Below, piece after piece: positions 41,715-51,846 of a stretch of DNA of 64,000 bases (within the stretch, counting starts at the first letter, position 1; each line of letters begins with the position of its first letter). Made by a program: the position numbers and the translations under genes. The stretch covers positions 682,001 through 746,000 of the forward strand of contig JARDVN010000001.1 of assembly GCA_028994555.1 (NCBI GenBank), given 5' to 3'. The stretch comes from Citrobacter amalonaticus. GTDB taxonomy: Bacteria > Pseudomonadota > Gammaproteobacteria > Enterobacterales > Enterobacteriaceae. Under the pieces are notes generated by a model that was not told the DNA's origin, made no database searches, and worked only from the letters and a program-made list of their open reading frames with translations.

Positions 41715-42757
41715 TATCTTCCCTCACGAGTGGCCAGTTGTTGTAACGCTTTTCGGCTGTGATTCATGGCACGCTGCGCCTGCCATTTTTGCTTAAAGAA
41801 CTTAAACGCCAGCGCGGCGATAAGGGTGATGCCCCAGACCGCCAGATTGAAATGCAGGCTGAGGCCCAGCAGGCTCAGGCCGGTGGCGATCACCTGTAAT
41901 ACCAGCAGCGCGCAAAACACGTGGCTGACTTTGCCCGAGCCGCCGAAGGGATCGGTGCCGCCCAGCACAATCGCCAGTACCGTCAGCAGCAGATAAGAAT
42001 CGCCATAGCCCATGCGGGCAGAGTTAAAGCGGGCCAGCATGATCAGCCCGGCCAGCACGCACAGCAGGCTGGAAATCGCATAAATCGCCATTAACACGCG
42101 GTGAGTGCGAATGCCGCTAAACCAGGTGGCATTGATGTTGCTGCCGCACATATAAATGATTTTCCCGGTGCGGGTTTTGCCGAGGAACAGCGCCAGGCCC
42201 AGCGTGGCGACGATAAAAATCACCATCGGCACCGGGATCCCAAGCACCACCTCCGACCCGATGCTGCGCACCACCGGTGGCATACCGCTAAGCGCCGCGC
42301 CTTTGGTGAGATACACGCCGATGCCGCTGATAATGGTCATGCTGCCCAGCGTCACCAGAATCGGGTGCGCGCCAACGCGGGAAATAATGGTGCCAGTGAT
42401 CGCGCCAATCGCCACGGCGATCGCCATCGCGCCCAGCAGCGCCAGCAACAGCCACCACAGCTGCATACCGGTGGACGCGTCAGCCGGCACGTACTGGATC
42501 AGCAGCCAGGCCATAAACAGGCTGGTCAGATTCGCGGTGCCGATAATCGCCAGATTCAGGCCGCCGCTCAGCATCGGAACAAACATCGCAAAGGTCAGCA
42601 GCCCCAGTTCAGGCAGCTGGAAGGCAATACTCAGAAAGGTGTTATCGGTAAAAAAACGTCCGGGCATCGCCAGACTGAATGCCGCCACGGCGAAGAAACA
42701 GATCGCCAGCAACCCCGTGCTGGTGCCATCAAGCGGAAAAAAAGCCTGCTTTTTCAT
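41714..42757 (-). CDS. Sugar ABC transporter permease, ribose (RbsC) type, 1
   Basis: 347 aa integral membrane protein with about ten hydrophobic helices and the family segments [16 protein letters not shown] near residue 60 and [18 protein letters not shown] near 270, the latter the usual glycine-rich signature of this permease family. The frame is intact. It lies 13 bases after permease 2, so the pair probably forms a heterodimer on one ATPase with two nucleotide domains. Confidence 0.92.
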   Translation of the reverse strand: MKKQAFFPLDGTSTGLLAICFFAVAAFSLAMPGRFFTDNTFLSIAFQLPELGLLTFAMFVPMLSGGLNLAIIGTANLTSLFMAWLLIQYVPADASTGMQLWWLLLALLGAMAIAVAIGAITGTIISRVGAHPILVTLGSMTIISGIGVYLTKGAALSGMPPVVRSIGSEVVLGIPVPMVIFIVATLGLALFLGKTRTGKIIYMCGSNINATWFSGIRTHRVLMAIYAISSLLCVLAGLIMLARFNSARMGYGDSYLLLTVLAIVLGGTDPFGGSGKVSHVFCALLVLQVIATGLSLLGLSLHFNLAVWGITLIAALAFKFFKQKWQAQRAMNHSRKALQQLATREGR

Positions 42758-42770
42758 TTAAAGCCCCCTG

Positions 42771-43764
42771 TCAGACGAAGCCAACGTCCGTTTCTTTACG
42801 TTTTTTGTAGTGGGTGACGCAGATAGCCGAGACAATCACGACGCCGATGACGATGTTGACGAAATAGCTGGAGACGCCGATCAGGTTAAGGCCGTTTTTG
42901 AGGATGCCGATCAGAAAGACCCCCATCAACGTGCCGATTACCGAACCGCGTCCACCGGACAAACTGGCTCCGCCCAGCACGGCGGCGGCCAGTACGTCCA
43001 GTTCGCCGCCCACCAGCGCGTTGGGCACCACTTCGCTCATGCGGTAGGCTTGCAACATCCCGCCAATGGCGGCGGCGGCGCCAAGATAGCCGTAGGCGAA
43101 CAGATAAATCAGCGCGACCCGGATGCCGATACGCCGTGCCGACTCGGTACTGCCGCCTACCGCATACAGCTGGCGGCCAATATGGGTCTTGTTCATCACC
43201 ATCCAGGTGAAACAGGCCATCGCCAACATCACCACCAGCGGCAGCCCGACCTGGTAGGTTTCCCCTTCAAATCCAAAGCTAAACAGCGAGCGCTGGGTGA
43301 TCCACCAGTCCGGCAGGTCATAGATGCTGTGGCCGTTGGTCAGCCACATCAGCATGCCGAACAGCAGCGACTGCATACTGATGGTGATGATGATGGAAAC
43401 CACATTGAGGTAATAAATCAGGATCGCGTTAATCAGCCCAAACACGATGCCCAGCGCGATGGCAAAACCCAGGCAGAGCAGCGGACTGGTCAGGGTACCG
43501 CTGAGCAACAGCGACGCCACCACGTACTGAACCACCGATGCCACGGCGGCGAAGGAAATATCAATCCCCCCCGGTGACCAGCACCACAAACAGGCCGAGG
43601 GCAAATATCCCCGTCACCGCGTAGCTTTCGGTGAGATCGAGCAGGTTCTGGATTGACAGGAACTCATTACTCATCAGCGAAAAAAACACCAGCATCAGGA
43701 CGATGACCCAGCCCAGCCAGCCTTCCACCGACCGTGGAAACCGAAGCTGCAATACATTAGCCAT
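42771..43764 (-). CDS. Sugar ABC transporter permease, ribose (RbsC) type, 2 (frameshift at C7 run)
   Basis: 330 aa after correction, with about eight to ten helices. N-terminal part ALGLFVVLVTGG, then IDISFAAVASVVQY after the break at 43566-43572 (six C restore VTGGIDIS, the very conserved motif of RbsC-like permeases). LAAAVLGGASLSGGRGSVIG is the glycine-rich signature. Its start overlaps the ATPase stop by 8 bases. Partner of permease 1. Confidence 0.92.
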
Positions 43765-45274
43765 TAATCACCTCCGCCAGCTGTTGCTCGGTATAATCCG
43801 CAGGCAGCAGCTCATTAATAATTTTCCCGCGCTGCATATGGAAAATACGATCGCAGTTGTAATACGCCTCTGGCGCTTCATCGGTAATCAGCAGCACGGA
43901 AATACCGACGCCGGAAAGGCGGTGGATAAGCTGATAAATACTGTCTTTCGCGCCAATATCGACGCCGACGGTCGGCGCATCGAGGATCAACACTTTGGGA
44001 CGGGTTAAAATCCACTTCGCCAGCACCACTTTTTGCTGGTTGCCGCCGGACAGTGTCGAGAGCGGGTTATCGGGATTGGCGACCTTAATATCCAGATCCT
44101 GGATCCACTCCTGAACGAGGGTGGCCTGGCGTTTTTCGTCAATCACATGCCAGGGGGTTTTTAGCCGGTTAAGAATGGACAGCACCATATTGTCGCTGAC
44201 CGACTGCGGGAGCACCGCACCCAGCGTCAGGCGATCTTCAGAGACATAGGCGATGCCCAGTCTCGCGGCCTCGGTATTGTCTTTGATGGTGACTTTTTTC
44301 CCTTCCAGATAAATCTCTCCGCTATCCGGATGGGTAATGCCGAAAAGACTTAACGCCAGCTCTGTTCGCCCTGAGCCTAACAATCCGCACAGCCCCAGCA
44401 CTTCTCCCTGGTGAAGCTTCAGGGAAATATCCTCGAACTGCCCTTTCCGACTGAGCTTATTCAGTTCCAGCACCACTTTTCCTTCCACGCTGTTCGGCAG
44501 CTTTTTCTGATGGACAATCGTTCTGCCAGTCATCAGTTCGGTGATCCGCGACGGCGTTAATAAACTTGCCGCCCAGGTGCCAATAATTTCGCCATCGCGG
44601 ATCACGGTAATACGGTCGGAAATCTCTTTCACTTCGTCCAGACGATGGCTGACAAACACCACGGTGATATTTTTATCGCGCAGATAATTCACCGTGCGCA
44701 GCAGCTGGTTAACTTCGGTGCGCGTCAGCGACGCCGTAGGCTCATCCATAATCACCAGCCGGGCATCCGCCACCAGCGCGCGGCAAATCGCCACCTGTTG
44801 GCGTTGGGCAATGGGCAAATGCTGGACTCGCGCGTCCGGGTCGAGGGTGAAATTTAATTCGCGGATAATTTTTAGCGCCAGTGCCTTCAGGCGGGCTTTG
44901 CGATGCCAGCCGAAATAGCCCTTAAGGTTTTCTTCGAAGGCGATATTTTCCGCAACCGTGAGGTTCGGGAATAACGACAGATCCTGATAAATAACCTGAA
45001 TCCCTAATTCACGGGCTTTATCCGGCGAGAGTCTGGACCAGGATTTATCATCAATAACAATTTCGCTGCCGGCATCCGGGATATACACGCCGCACAGGGT
45101 TTTTATCAGCGTGCTTTTACCACAGCCGTTGGCACCGGCCAGACAGTGGACTTCGCCTTTATTTAGCGTGAGATCAATATTCTTTAATGCCCGATGACCG
45201 CCAAAACTTTTGCTTAGCGACTTAAACGTCACCAAAGGTTCACCGGCATTTCGTTCTGCAATATGCGGCATCAT
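43757..45274 (-). CDS. Sugar ABC transporter ATPase, ribose (RbsA) type
   Basis: 505 aa protein with two fused nucleotide-binding domains. Domain 1: Walker A GANGCGKST, signature QHLPIAQRQQVAI (degenerate, as usual in this family), Walker B LVIMDEPTASL. Domain 2: degenerate Walker A GLLGSGRTE, clear signature LSGGNQQKV, and VLILDAPTVGVD. I chose ATG 45274 because AGGA lies 6-8 bases ahead of it; an open frame from 45295 also exists. It follows the binding protein by 64 bases. Confidence 0.93.
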   Translation of the reverse strand: MMPHIAERNAGEPLVTFKSLSKSFGGHRALKNIDLTLNKGEVHCLAGANGCGKSTLIKTLCGVYIPDAGSEIVIDDKSWSRLSPDKARELGIQVIYQDLSLFPNLTVAENIAFEENLKGYFGWHRKARLKALALKIIRELNFTLDPDARVQHLPIAQRQQVAICRALVADARLVIMDEPTASLTRTEVNQLLRTVNYLRDKNITVVFVSHRLDEVKEISDRITVIRDGEIIGTWAASLLTPSRITELMTGRTIVHQKKLPNSVEGKVVLELNKLSRKGQFEDISLKLHQGEVLGLCGLLGSGRTELALSLFGITHPDSGEIYLEGKKVTIKDNTEAARLGIAYVSEDRLTLGAVLPQSVSDNMVLSILNRLKTPWHVIDEKRQATLVQEWIQDLDIKVANPDNPLSTLSGGNQQKVVLAKWILTRPKVLILDAPTVGVDIGAKDSIYQLIHRLSGVGISVLLITDEAPEAYYNCDRIFHMQRGKIINELLPADYTEQQLAEVING

Positions 45275-45338
45275 GCTGTTCCTGAAAACGACCAAAGGAT
45301 TTCCGGGCCGGTTGGCGGCCCGGTGATGCGACCTGAAA

Positions 45339-46344
45339 CTACAAACCTAATTTCACTAAACGCCGGGTATTTTCAACATCGAGCTTTTCGGGGTTATCGC
45401 TCAGGATGGTGTTGTTCTGGACTTTGATTTCGCCCATATCGCCGATTTTTACGCCGTCTTTAATCGGTTCGCCGTTCATCATCGCCGTGGCGACCTGAAC
45501 GAAGACTTTACCGGCGATCATTGGGTTAGAAATGTAGCCGCCGTCAATTGCGCCTTTCTCCAGCAATTTAATGCCCTGGCCCGGTGTGAAGGTGCCGAAC
45601 ACGCAAATCGCATCGTTTTTCTTACGCTTATCAATCGCGCGGCCTGCGCCAATCGGGCCCTGGGAACCGAACGACATAATGCCTTTGAGATCTTTGTATT
45701 TGGACATCAGGTCATTCGCGGTACGCATCGAATCGTCCACCGATTCCGCGACGCCAAAGCGATCTTCCACCAGGGTCATTTTCGGGTAGTGTTCTTTTTT
45801 GATAAGCAATCGCGGCATCGGCCCAGTCATTCACCAGCGGTACCGTCAGGCTGCCGACAAACATGGCGTATTTGCCCTCTTCGCCCATGCACTTCGCCAT
45901 ATCTTTCATATGATTGGCGCCCATGGTTTGGGTGTTCAGCAGCTCGAAATCCCAGTCGGCATTCGCCTGATCCGGTGATTCATGGGTAATCACTTTGATA
46001 CCGGCATCCTGGGCGCGTTTAAGCACCGGCTCCAGCACTTTCGCATCATTTGGCACCACGCCGATCACATCGACTTTCTTAGCGATGAGATCTTCAATGG
46101 CCCGCACCTGCTCGGCCGGGTCAGCCGTTGTCGGGCCAACCTGCCAGGCATTTACGCCGAGCGCCTTGCCCTCTTCTTTAATCCCTTGCTCCATAACGTT
46201 GAACCAGGGAATCCCGCCGACTTTCACTACCACCCCCATCGTAAAAGGCTTATTGGCTTTTTGCGGCGCAGTGGATTGTTCAGCCCAGACGGCGGTTGAT
46301 GACAATGCAGCAGTAATCAGGCAGGGTAAGAGTAATTTTTTCAT
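45339..46344 (-). CDS. Periplasmic sugar-binding protein of ribose type (frameshift at T6 run)
   Basis: 334 aa after removing one base from 45795-45800. Signal peptide MKKLLLPCLITAALSSTAVWA with predicted cleavage after residue 21. The mature part is a type I periplasmic binding fold with two Rossmann-like lobes (MGVVVKVGGIPWFN; AEQVRAIEDLIAKKVDVIG; GIMSFGSQGPIGAGRAI). It would deliver sugar to the permease pair. First structural gene after the regulator. The ligand cannot be told from sequence; the enzymes nearby suggest a pentose, pentulose or pentitol. Confidence 0.9.
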
Positions 46345-46487
46345 TGTAATTTCCTTAAGAAATAGCTTCAGACGTCAGGAATACCCAATAAAAATTGGCC
46401 TGACTTTTTATTTATTTCGACTTTCCTCTGGCATTGGCAGAATAATCAGACAGGTGTCATGATTATTCAGATAACGGCTCACACATA

Positions 46488-47297
46488 CTACTTATCGACT
46501 TCCACCACATTTAGCTGTGGATATTGCGTACGATAACGTTGATCAATACAGCTATTGGTTACCATAATATCGATCTCATCCAGCATACATATTTTACTGA
46601 ATGCGTACTGTTCAAATTTGCTGGAGTCCACCATAAGGATTTTTTGCCCGGAAACCTGCAGCATAACCTGCTTTAATCTGGCATTTATTTCACTGCCATC
46701 ACGTATACCGTTTTCCAGATTTAATCCCTGACAGGAAAAGAAAAAGCTATTAATTTGAAAATTTCGAATGGCACTCTCGGCAACAGGTCCATGGAAATCA
46801 TCGTGGCGCTCAGAATACTCACCCCCAATACCGATAATGCGCACTTTATCCCGGCAGGCCAGCGCCTGGATAACGCGTAGCGAATTGGTTACCACGGTGA
46901 TATCAATGTCCGGAATTTGCCGAGCCAGAAACCAGCAGGTGCTGCTGTTATCCATCAGAATGCAATCGCCGGAATGAATAAACTGTAACGCAGCCTTGGC
47001 GATTTTAGTTTTGATATCAGGATGTTCCTCGGTACGCTTGCGAAAGGATTCGGCGCGGTCCACGCTGCTCGCTTGCCATACCGTCCCCTCTATCGCCGCC
47101 GCCGTCGCCTCTGGCGCATCCAGAGAAACCGCGCCGCCAAAGCTGCGGGTCAATCGTTTGTTACGTTCTAATACTCTCAGATCCCGGCGAATGGTTTCCG
47201 GCGATACCTGACATAATTGCGACAGCTCCGTTACCCGCACTGCACCCTGTTTTTGCACATGGGCGCAAATCATTTTGTAACGTTCTGCCTGCAGCAT
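46488..47297 (-). CDS. DeoR-family transcriptional regulator of the pentose cluster
   Basis: 269 aa: N-terminal winged helix-turn-helix (VTELSQLCQVSPETIRRDLRVLE, about residues 20-42, the DeoR signature) and a C-terminal sugar-phosphate-sensing domain of isomerase fold (ILMDNSSTCWFLAR; TVVTNSLRVIQAL; DSSKF). Such proteins usually repress neighbours until a phosphorylated intermediate binds. It is first on the minus strand, 143 bases before the binding protein and divergent from the 4-epimerase gene. Confidence 0.92.
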   Translation of the reverse strand: MLQAERYKMICAHVQKQGAVRVTELSQLCQVSPETIRRDLRVLERNKRLTRSFGGAVSLDAPEATAAAIEGTVWQASSVDRAESFRKRTEEHPDIKTKIAKAALQFIHSGDCILMDNSSTCWFLARQIPDIDITVVTNSLRVIQALACRDKVRIIGIGGEYSERHDDFHGPVAESAIRNFQINSFFFSCQGLNLENGIRDGSEINARLKQVMLQVSGQKILMVDSSKFEQYAFSKICMLDEIDIMVTNSCIDQRYRTQYPQLNVVEVDK

Positions 47298-47730
47298 AAT
47301 AGGGATCCGTTAAGTGTCATTTTACATGGCATTATAATTAACGTTTCCACCCGAAATTAAAGTGATTAATTTCAAGAAATATTCCATTGAAAAATCCCGC
47401 GGACAATTGGGTGATACTAATCGCAATAAACAATGAAACAATAGCAACAAATCAATTAGCACAGTGATTAAAATCACAAAACAAGCTTGTTTTGCCCCCT
47501 TGCCATAACCTGAAAACACTCAAACAAACAGAAACGGTCATCCTGCAATTGACCAAATATGCCCGAATTTGACCGAGTATGACTTTTTCTTACCATGATG
47601 CGCCTGACTACGTTTTACATCTTATTTATTCGGCGTAATTTAAATAAAAACGCAGCGCATATTTTATGTTATCCGCCGTTAAGTCATTAATGCTGAGATA
47701 TAACATTCATCATATATTCTGGAGTAAAAA
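47298..47730. promoter_or_regulatory. Divergent control region of the pentose cluster
   Basis: AT-rich 433-base gap with no gene. It holds a near-perfect CRP site, AGTGA-TTAAAA-TCACA, at 47463-47478. It also has a run of possible DeoR-type operators: GGTCA (47536-47540) facing TGACC (47550-47554), and a direct repeat of TTGACC(A/G)(A/G)(A/G)TATG with 20-base period at 47549-47562 and 47569-47582. The arrangement suggests glucose control plus repression by the adjacent regulator. Confidence 0.65.
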
Positions 47731-48423
47731 ATGAATACGTTAAAACAACACGTTCTGGAAGCGAATTTATCTCTTCCCGCGCATAAACTGGTGACCTTTA
47801 CCTGGGGTAACGTCAGCGGCATCGATCGTGAAAAAGGTATTATGGTCATCAAACCTTCCGGGGTGGAATATGACCATATGGGCCTGGAAGATATGGTGGT
47901 GGTGGATGTGCAAAGCGGCAAAGTCATTGAAGGAAATAAAAAACCATCATCAGATACCGACACGCATTTAGCGCTCTATCGCGCTTTCCCGACGATTGGC
48001 GGCATCGTCCATACGCATTCCCGACACGCCACTATCTGGTCGCAAGCCGGAAAAGACTTAATGGCCTTAGGCACCACGCATGCCGATTATTTTTACGGAA
48101 CCATCCCCTGCACGCGCCCGATGCATGACGACGAAATTAACGGCCGTTATGAATATGAAACCGGCAACGTAATTATCGAAACCTTTGCGCAGCGCGGACT
48201 CTCACCTGACCAGATCCCGGCGGTACTGGTCAACAGCCACGGTCCTTTCGCCTGGGGTTCTGATCCTGCTAACGCCGTGCATAATGCCGTGGTACTGGAA
48301 GAAATCGCTTATATGAATTTGTTTACTCAGCAGTTGCAGTCCCAAATACCCGCCATGCAACCCACGCTGCTGGATAAACATTTCCTGAGAAAACACGGCG
48401 TGAATGCCTATTATGGGCAGTAA
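47731..48423 (+). CDS. L-ribulose-5-phosphate 4-epimerase, AraD/UlaF/SgbE family
   Basis: 230 aa class II aldolase-like epimerase converting L-ribulose 5-phosphate to D-xylulose 5-phosphate. Zinc ligands His94 and His96 (IVHTHSRHA) and a third His in [10 protein letters not shown]; catalytic region KPSSDTDTH and [17 protein letters not shown]; the end [14 protein letters not shown] is typical. An AGGAGT-like site (GGAGT, 47720-47724) precedes the ATG. It is transcribed away from the rest of the cluster and closed by the terminator at 48441. Confidence 0.93.
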   Translation: MNTLKQHVLEANLSLPAHKLVTFTWGNVSGIDREKGIMVIKPSGVEYDHMGLEDMVVVDVQSGKVIEGNKKPSSDTDTHLALYRAFPTIGGIVHTHSRHATIWSQAGKDLMALGTTHADYFYGTIPCTRPMHDDEINGRYEYETGNVIIETFAQRGLSPDQIPAVLVNSHGPFAWGSDPANAVHNAVVLEEIAYMNLFTQQLQSQIPAMQPTLLDKHFLRKHGVNAYYGQ

Positions 48424-48440
48424 TCTCCGCGTTATGGCAT

Positions 48441-48466
48441 AAAAAAAGCCTGGCATTGTGCCAGGC
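48441..48466. terminator. Terminator between the 4-epimerase gene and argH
   Basis: AAAAAAAGCCTGGCATTGTGCCAGGC. The T run lies on the minus strand, so it mainly ends argCBH, but the hairpin also faces the + strand gene. It is nearly the same as the hairpin at 39287-39312. Confidence 0.8.
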
Positions 48467-48485
48467 CGGGAGGAGGAAAATGCGA

Positions 48486-49859
48486 TTACGCCAGACGCGC
48501 CTTCGCATAGCCGATCGCTTGTGCGACCTGCTGAGGTGACACGCCACCTTTCGCCGCGCGCTTGTCCAGACACGACTGGAGAGAGAGGATCGGGTACACG
48601 TCATCGCCGATGACGCTACTGAATTTCTGCAGATCGGCGAGTGGCAGGTCTTCCAGCGGTTTCCCCTGACGAATCGCCTCAACAACCGTTTCACCGACGA
48701 TGTGGTGCGCTTCACGGAACGGCACGCCTTTCGCGACCAGATAATCCGCCAGTTCGGTGGCGTTAGCGTAACCCTGCTGCGCCGCTTCCTGGCAACGCGG
48801 ACGTTTCACCTGAATGCCGTCCAGCACCAGCGCAGCCATATGCAGGCAGTCCAGCCAGGTATCGAGCGCGTCGAATAAGCCTTCTTTGTCTTCCTGCATA
48901 TCTTTGTTGTAGGCCAGGGGAAGTCCTTTCAGCGTCATCATCATGCCGGTCAATGCGCCCTGAACACGGCCACATTTACCGCGAATCAGCTCCAGCGCGT
49001 CCGGGTTTTTCTTCTGCGGCATCAATGAAGAACCGGAGGTCACGCGATCGGAAAGCTCAACAAAGCCCGCTTCACCGGTGTTAAAGAAAATCAGATCTTC
49101 GGCAAAACGCGACAGGTGTACCATGCCGATAGAAGCGTCGGACAGCAGTTCCAGCACGTGGTCGCGATCGGAAACGCTGTCCAGACTGTTACGCGTGGCT
49201 GAGGCGAATCCCAGCCAGCCCGCCAGCTGTTCACGATCGATTTCATATGCGGTCCCGGCCAGCGCGCCGCAGCCTAATGGGCTAACGTCCAGACGCTTTA
49301 ACGCGTCCTGCAGACGGCTTTCATCACGCGCCAGCATTTCGACATACGCCAGACACCAGTGCGCAAACGTCACCGGCTGCGCACGCTGCAGGTGGGTATA
49401 CCCCGGCATCACCGCATCCTGGTTATTTTCCGCCGTCTCAACCAGCGCACTCTGCAACTGACGATTGGCGGTAACCAGTTCGGTCACCATCTCTTTACAC
49501 CACAGTTTCAAATCGGTAGCGACCTGGTCATTACGGCTACGCCCGGTATGCAGCTTTTTACCTAACTGACCCACTTTGTCGATCAGTTTGCCTTCCACCC
49601 AGCTGTGAATATCTTCGGCATCGCTTTCGAGGATCTGCTGCGGATTCGCGCGAACCTCTTCCACCAGTACGTTTAACGCCTCTTCGAGCTGAAGCTGTTC
49701 GTCAGCGGTCAACACGCCAACGGTAACTAACGCTTTGGACCAGGCCACAGAGCCAACAATATCCTGCTCCGCCAGGCGGTAATCAAAGCGCAACGAATCG
49801 TTGAACTGTTTGAACCGCTGATCTGCTGCCTGAGTAAAACGCCCACCCCAAAGTGCCAT
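48486..49859 (-). CDS. argH: Argininosuccinate lyase ArgH
   Basis: Last step of arginine synthesis, splitting argininosuccinate to arginine and fumarate. 457 aa, the E. coli length. The fumarase-superfamily signature [12 protein letters not shown] carries the catalytic serine; [10 protein letters not shown] and [15 protein letters not shown] segments are in place ([11 protein letters not shown]). Third gene of argCBH; a REP pair separates it from argB. Confidence 0.98.
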   Translation of the reverse strand: MALWGGRFTQAADQRFKQFNDSLRFDYRLAEQDIVGSVAWSKALVTVGVLTADEQLQLEEALNVLVEEVRANPQQILESDAEDIHSWVEGKLIDKVGQLGKKLHTGRSRNDQVATDLKLWCKEMVTELVTANRQLQSALVETAENNQDAVMPGYTHLQRAQPVTFAHWCLAYVEMLARDESRLQDALKRLDVSPLGCGALAGTAYEIDREQLAGWLGFASATRNSLDSVSDRDHVLELLSDASIGMVHLSRFAEDLIFFNTGEAGFVELSDRVTSGSSLMPQKKNPDALELIRGKCGRVQGALTGMMMTLKGLPLAYNKDMQEDKEGLFDALDTWLDCLHMAALVLDGIQVKRPRCQEAAQQGYANATELADYLVAKGVPFREAHHIVGETVVEAIRQGKPLEDLPLADLQKFSSVIGDDVYPILSLQSCLDKRAAKGGVSPQQVAQAIGYAKARLA

Positions 49860-49876
49860 AACTTGCTTCCTTAATT

Positions 49877-49963
49877 TCGCGAATTGCCGGATGGCGCTGT
49901 GCTAATCCGGCCTATAGGTTGTGTTTCGTAGGCCCGATAAGGCGTAGCCGCCATCGGGCACAA
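49877..49963. repeat. REP pair between argB and argH
   Basis: GCCGGATGGCGCTGTGCTAATCCGGC and GTAGGCCCGATAAGGCGTAGCCGCCATCGGGC, two REP units inside the argCBH transcript. They may set the relative stability of the mRNA segments. Confidence 0.8.
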
Positions 49964-49969
49964 AAAGAA

Positions 49970-50746
49970 TTACGCCAGAATACGTGTACCGATCGGTGTG
50001 CCGTTGAACAGCGCCGGGAGTTGCTCGGCATGACGCCAGGAGGCGATATCCACCGGACGACCCAGCGTACGTGCGGCATCCAGCGCGGCATTCACCTTCA
50101 CAATCATGCCATCGGTAATAATACCCTGGTCGATCAGCTGTTCCGCTTTTGCGGCAGTCATTTCAGCAATGCGCTGACCTTTGCCATCGAGAATACCACT
50201 CACGTCGGAAAGCAGGATCAGATCCGCGCCCAGCGTCGCCGCCAGCGCTGTCGCCGCCTGGTCCGCGTTCACGTTCATCAACTGCCCTTCTTCCGTCACC
50301 CCAATCGAGCTGACGACTGGCAGAAAACTCTTTTCCAGCAAAGTATTAATGAGATCAGGCGAACCCGGCTGCGCCAGTCCAACGTGTCCGAGCTCTTCGT
50401 CGAGCTGGGTCACTTTTACGCTATCGCCATCGCCAAGATACAGACCTACGGAGGCGATGTGGTGTTTCTTCGCCCAGGCCAGCAGCGTTTTGTTCGCCGT
50501 TCCCGCCAGCGCACCGGTGATGATGTCGATCTGATCAGCAGGCGTCACACGCAGGCCGTTTTTCTTTTTCACCGGCAGGTTGAGCCCTTTCATCAGCTCA
50601 TCGACGACACAACCGCCGCCGTGCACAATGACCAGCGGACGCTGATGCGACTCACGATAGTTCACCAGCGCTGTAAAAAGACGCTCCAGCGCCTCTTCGC
50701 TATCCAGTAATACGCCACCCAGCTTGATAATTAATGGATTCATCAT
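49970..50746 (-). CDS. argB: Acetylglutamate kinase ArgB
   Basis: Second step of arginine synthesis. 258 aa starting [11 protein letters not shown]; the lysine of IIKLGG and the glycine-rich [11 protein letters not shown] bind ATP and substrate. An open frame from 50779 overlaps argC and is not the family start. It lies 7 bases after argC. It lacks the long N-terminal helix of arginine-inhibited homologues, as in E. coli. Confidence 0.97.
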   Translation of the reverse strand: MMNPLIIKLGGVLLDSEEALERLFTALVNYRESHQRPLVIVHGGGCVVDELMKGLNLPVKKKNGLRVTPADQIDIITGALAGTANKTLLAWAKKHHIASVGLYLGDGDSVKVTQLDEELGHVGLAQPGSPDLINTLLEKSFLPVVSSIGVTEEGQLMNVNADQAATALAATLGADLILLSDVSGILDGKGQRIAEMTAAKAEQLIDQGIITDGMIVKVNAALDAARTLGRPVDIASWRHAEQLPALFNGTPIGTRILA

Positions 50747-50753
50747 TGCACCC

Positions 50754-51758
50754 TTAAATAAGAGACTGCGTTTCAGCAAAGCCGAAACGGATATTAGCGC
50801 ACTGCACCGCCTGTGCCGCCGCGCCTTTCAACAAGTTATCTTCGGTGGCTACCACGATCAAATGTTCACCCTGCACGGCAAAACCGATATCGCAGAACGG
50901 CAGACCCACCACATTCTTCAGCGCCGGAACGCCTTTATCGTACAGACGCACCAGCGGTTTATCGCGATACGCCTGCTGTAACACCTGCGCGACCTGAGCG
51001 TGGGTCACGCCCGGCTGCAGTCGACAGGTGATCGTTTCCAGAATCCCACGCGGGAAATTACCCAGATGCGGGGTAAATATCACTTCAGCCCCCAGATGGG
51101 TGGCGATCTCCGGCTGATGGCGATGGGTAAACACGCCATACGGTTGCAGACTCACTTCGCAGAAGCTGTTAGACAGCGCCGCTTTACGTCCCGCACCGCT
51201 CACCCCGCTGGTCGCGTTAATCACCGGCCACTGCGCTAAATCCAGCAGCCCGGCATCAATTAAGGGTTTCAGTGAGAGTTGCGCCGCCGTCGGATAGCAC
51301 CCCGGCACCGCAATCAGATTCGCCTCTTTCAGTTTGTCGCCGCTCCACTCTGCCAGACCGTAAACCGCTTGTTCAAGCAGGTCGGGATACTGATGAGTGA
51401 AGCCATAATATTTTTCGTAGAACCCAGGATCGTTCACGCGAAAGGCGCCGGAAAGATCGAAGACCACACAACCCGCCGCCAGAAACTGCGGCGCCAGGTC
51501 ATGGCTGACTTCATGGGCGGTGGCGAGAAATACCACATCCACACCATCGGTAAACTCGCTGATATCGGACATCGGCTGCAATGGCAGATCGACGATGCCT
51601 TTAAGTTGCGGATGCAAATCGGATATTAACTTTCCTGCATCATTGCTTTGCGCTGAGACGGTCAAAGCGGTTATGGTCATATGTGGGTGGCGATTCACGT
51701 AGCTTACAAGCTCTGCGCCCGCATAACCGCTAGCGCCTACAATCAGCGTATTCAACAT
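50754..51758 (-). CDS. argC: N-acetyl-gamma-glutamyl-phosphate reductase ArgC
   Basis: NADPH-dependent third step of arginine synthesis. 334 aa, E. coli length. NADP motif [11 protein letters not shown] at the N-terminus, catalytic cysteine in VPGCYPTA, and HRHQPEI active-site histidine segment. It is first gene of argCBH and divergent from argE across twin ARG boxes. Confidence 0.98.
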   Translation of the reverse strand: MLNTLIVGASGYAGAELVSYVNRHPHMTITALTVSAQSNDAGKLISDLHPQLKGIVDLPLQPMSDISEFTDGVDVVFLATAHEVSHDLAPQFLAAGCVVFDLSGAFRVNDPGFYEKYYGFTHQYPDLLEQAVYGLAEWSGDKLKEANLIAVPGCYPTAAQLSLKPLIDAGLLDLAQWPVINATSGVSGAGRKAALSNSFCEVSLQPYGVFTHRHQPEIATHLGAEVIFTPHLGNFPRGILETITCRLQPGVTHAQVAQVLQQAYRDKPLVRLYDKGVPALKNVVGLPFCDIGFAVQGEHLIVVATEDNLLKGAAAQAVQCANIRFGFAETQSLI

Positions 51759-51781
51759 CAGGTTCCTTTATGCTCAACGTT

Positions 51782-51820
51782 AATGTATTTTTATTCACAT
51801 TTATTGCATGAATATTGATA
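51782..51820. promoter_or_regulatory. Twin ARG boxes of argE/argCBH
   Basis: Two 18-bp operators of the TNTGAATWWWWATTCANW type: ATGTATTTTTATTCACAT (51783-51800) and ATTGCATGAATATTGATA (51803-51820), on one face of the helix. ArgR with arginine represses both divergent transcripts. Confidence 0.85.
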
Positions 51821-51846
51821 CTATCACGACCTAAGGTGTGTCAACA

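Noticed and set aside
39332..48423. The pentose cluster as part of a prophage or integrative element
   Set aside because: No integrase, transposase, tRNA target or att-like repeat was seen; only terminator-like hairpins flank it.
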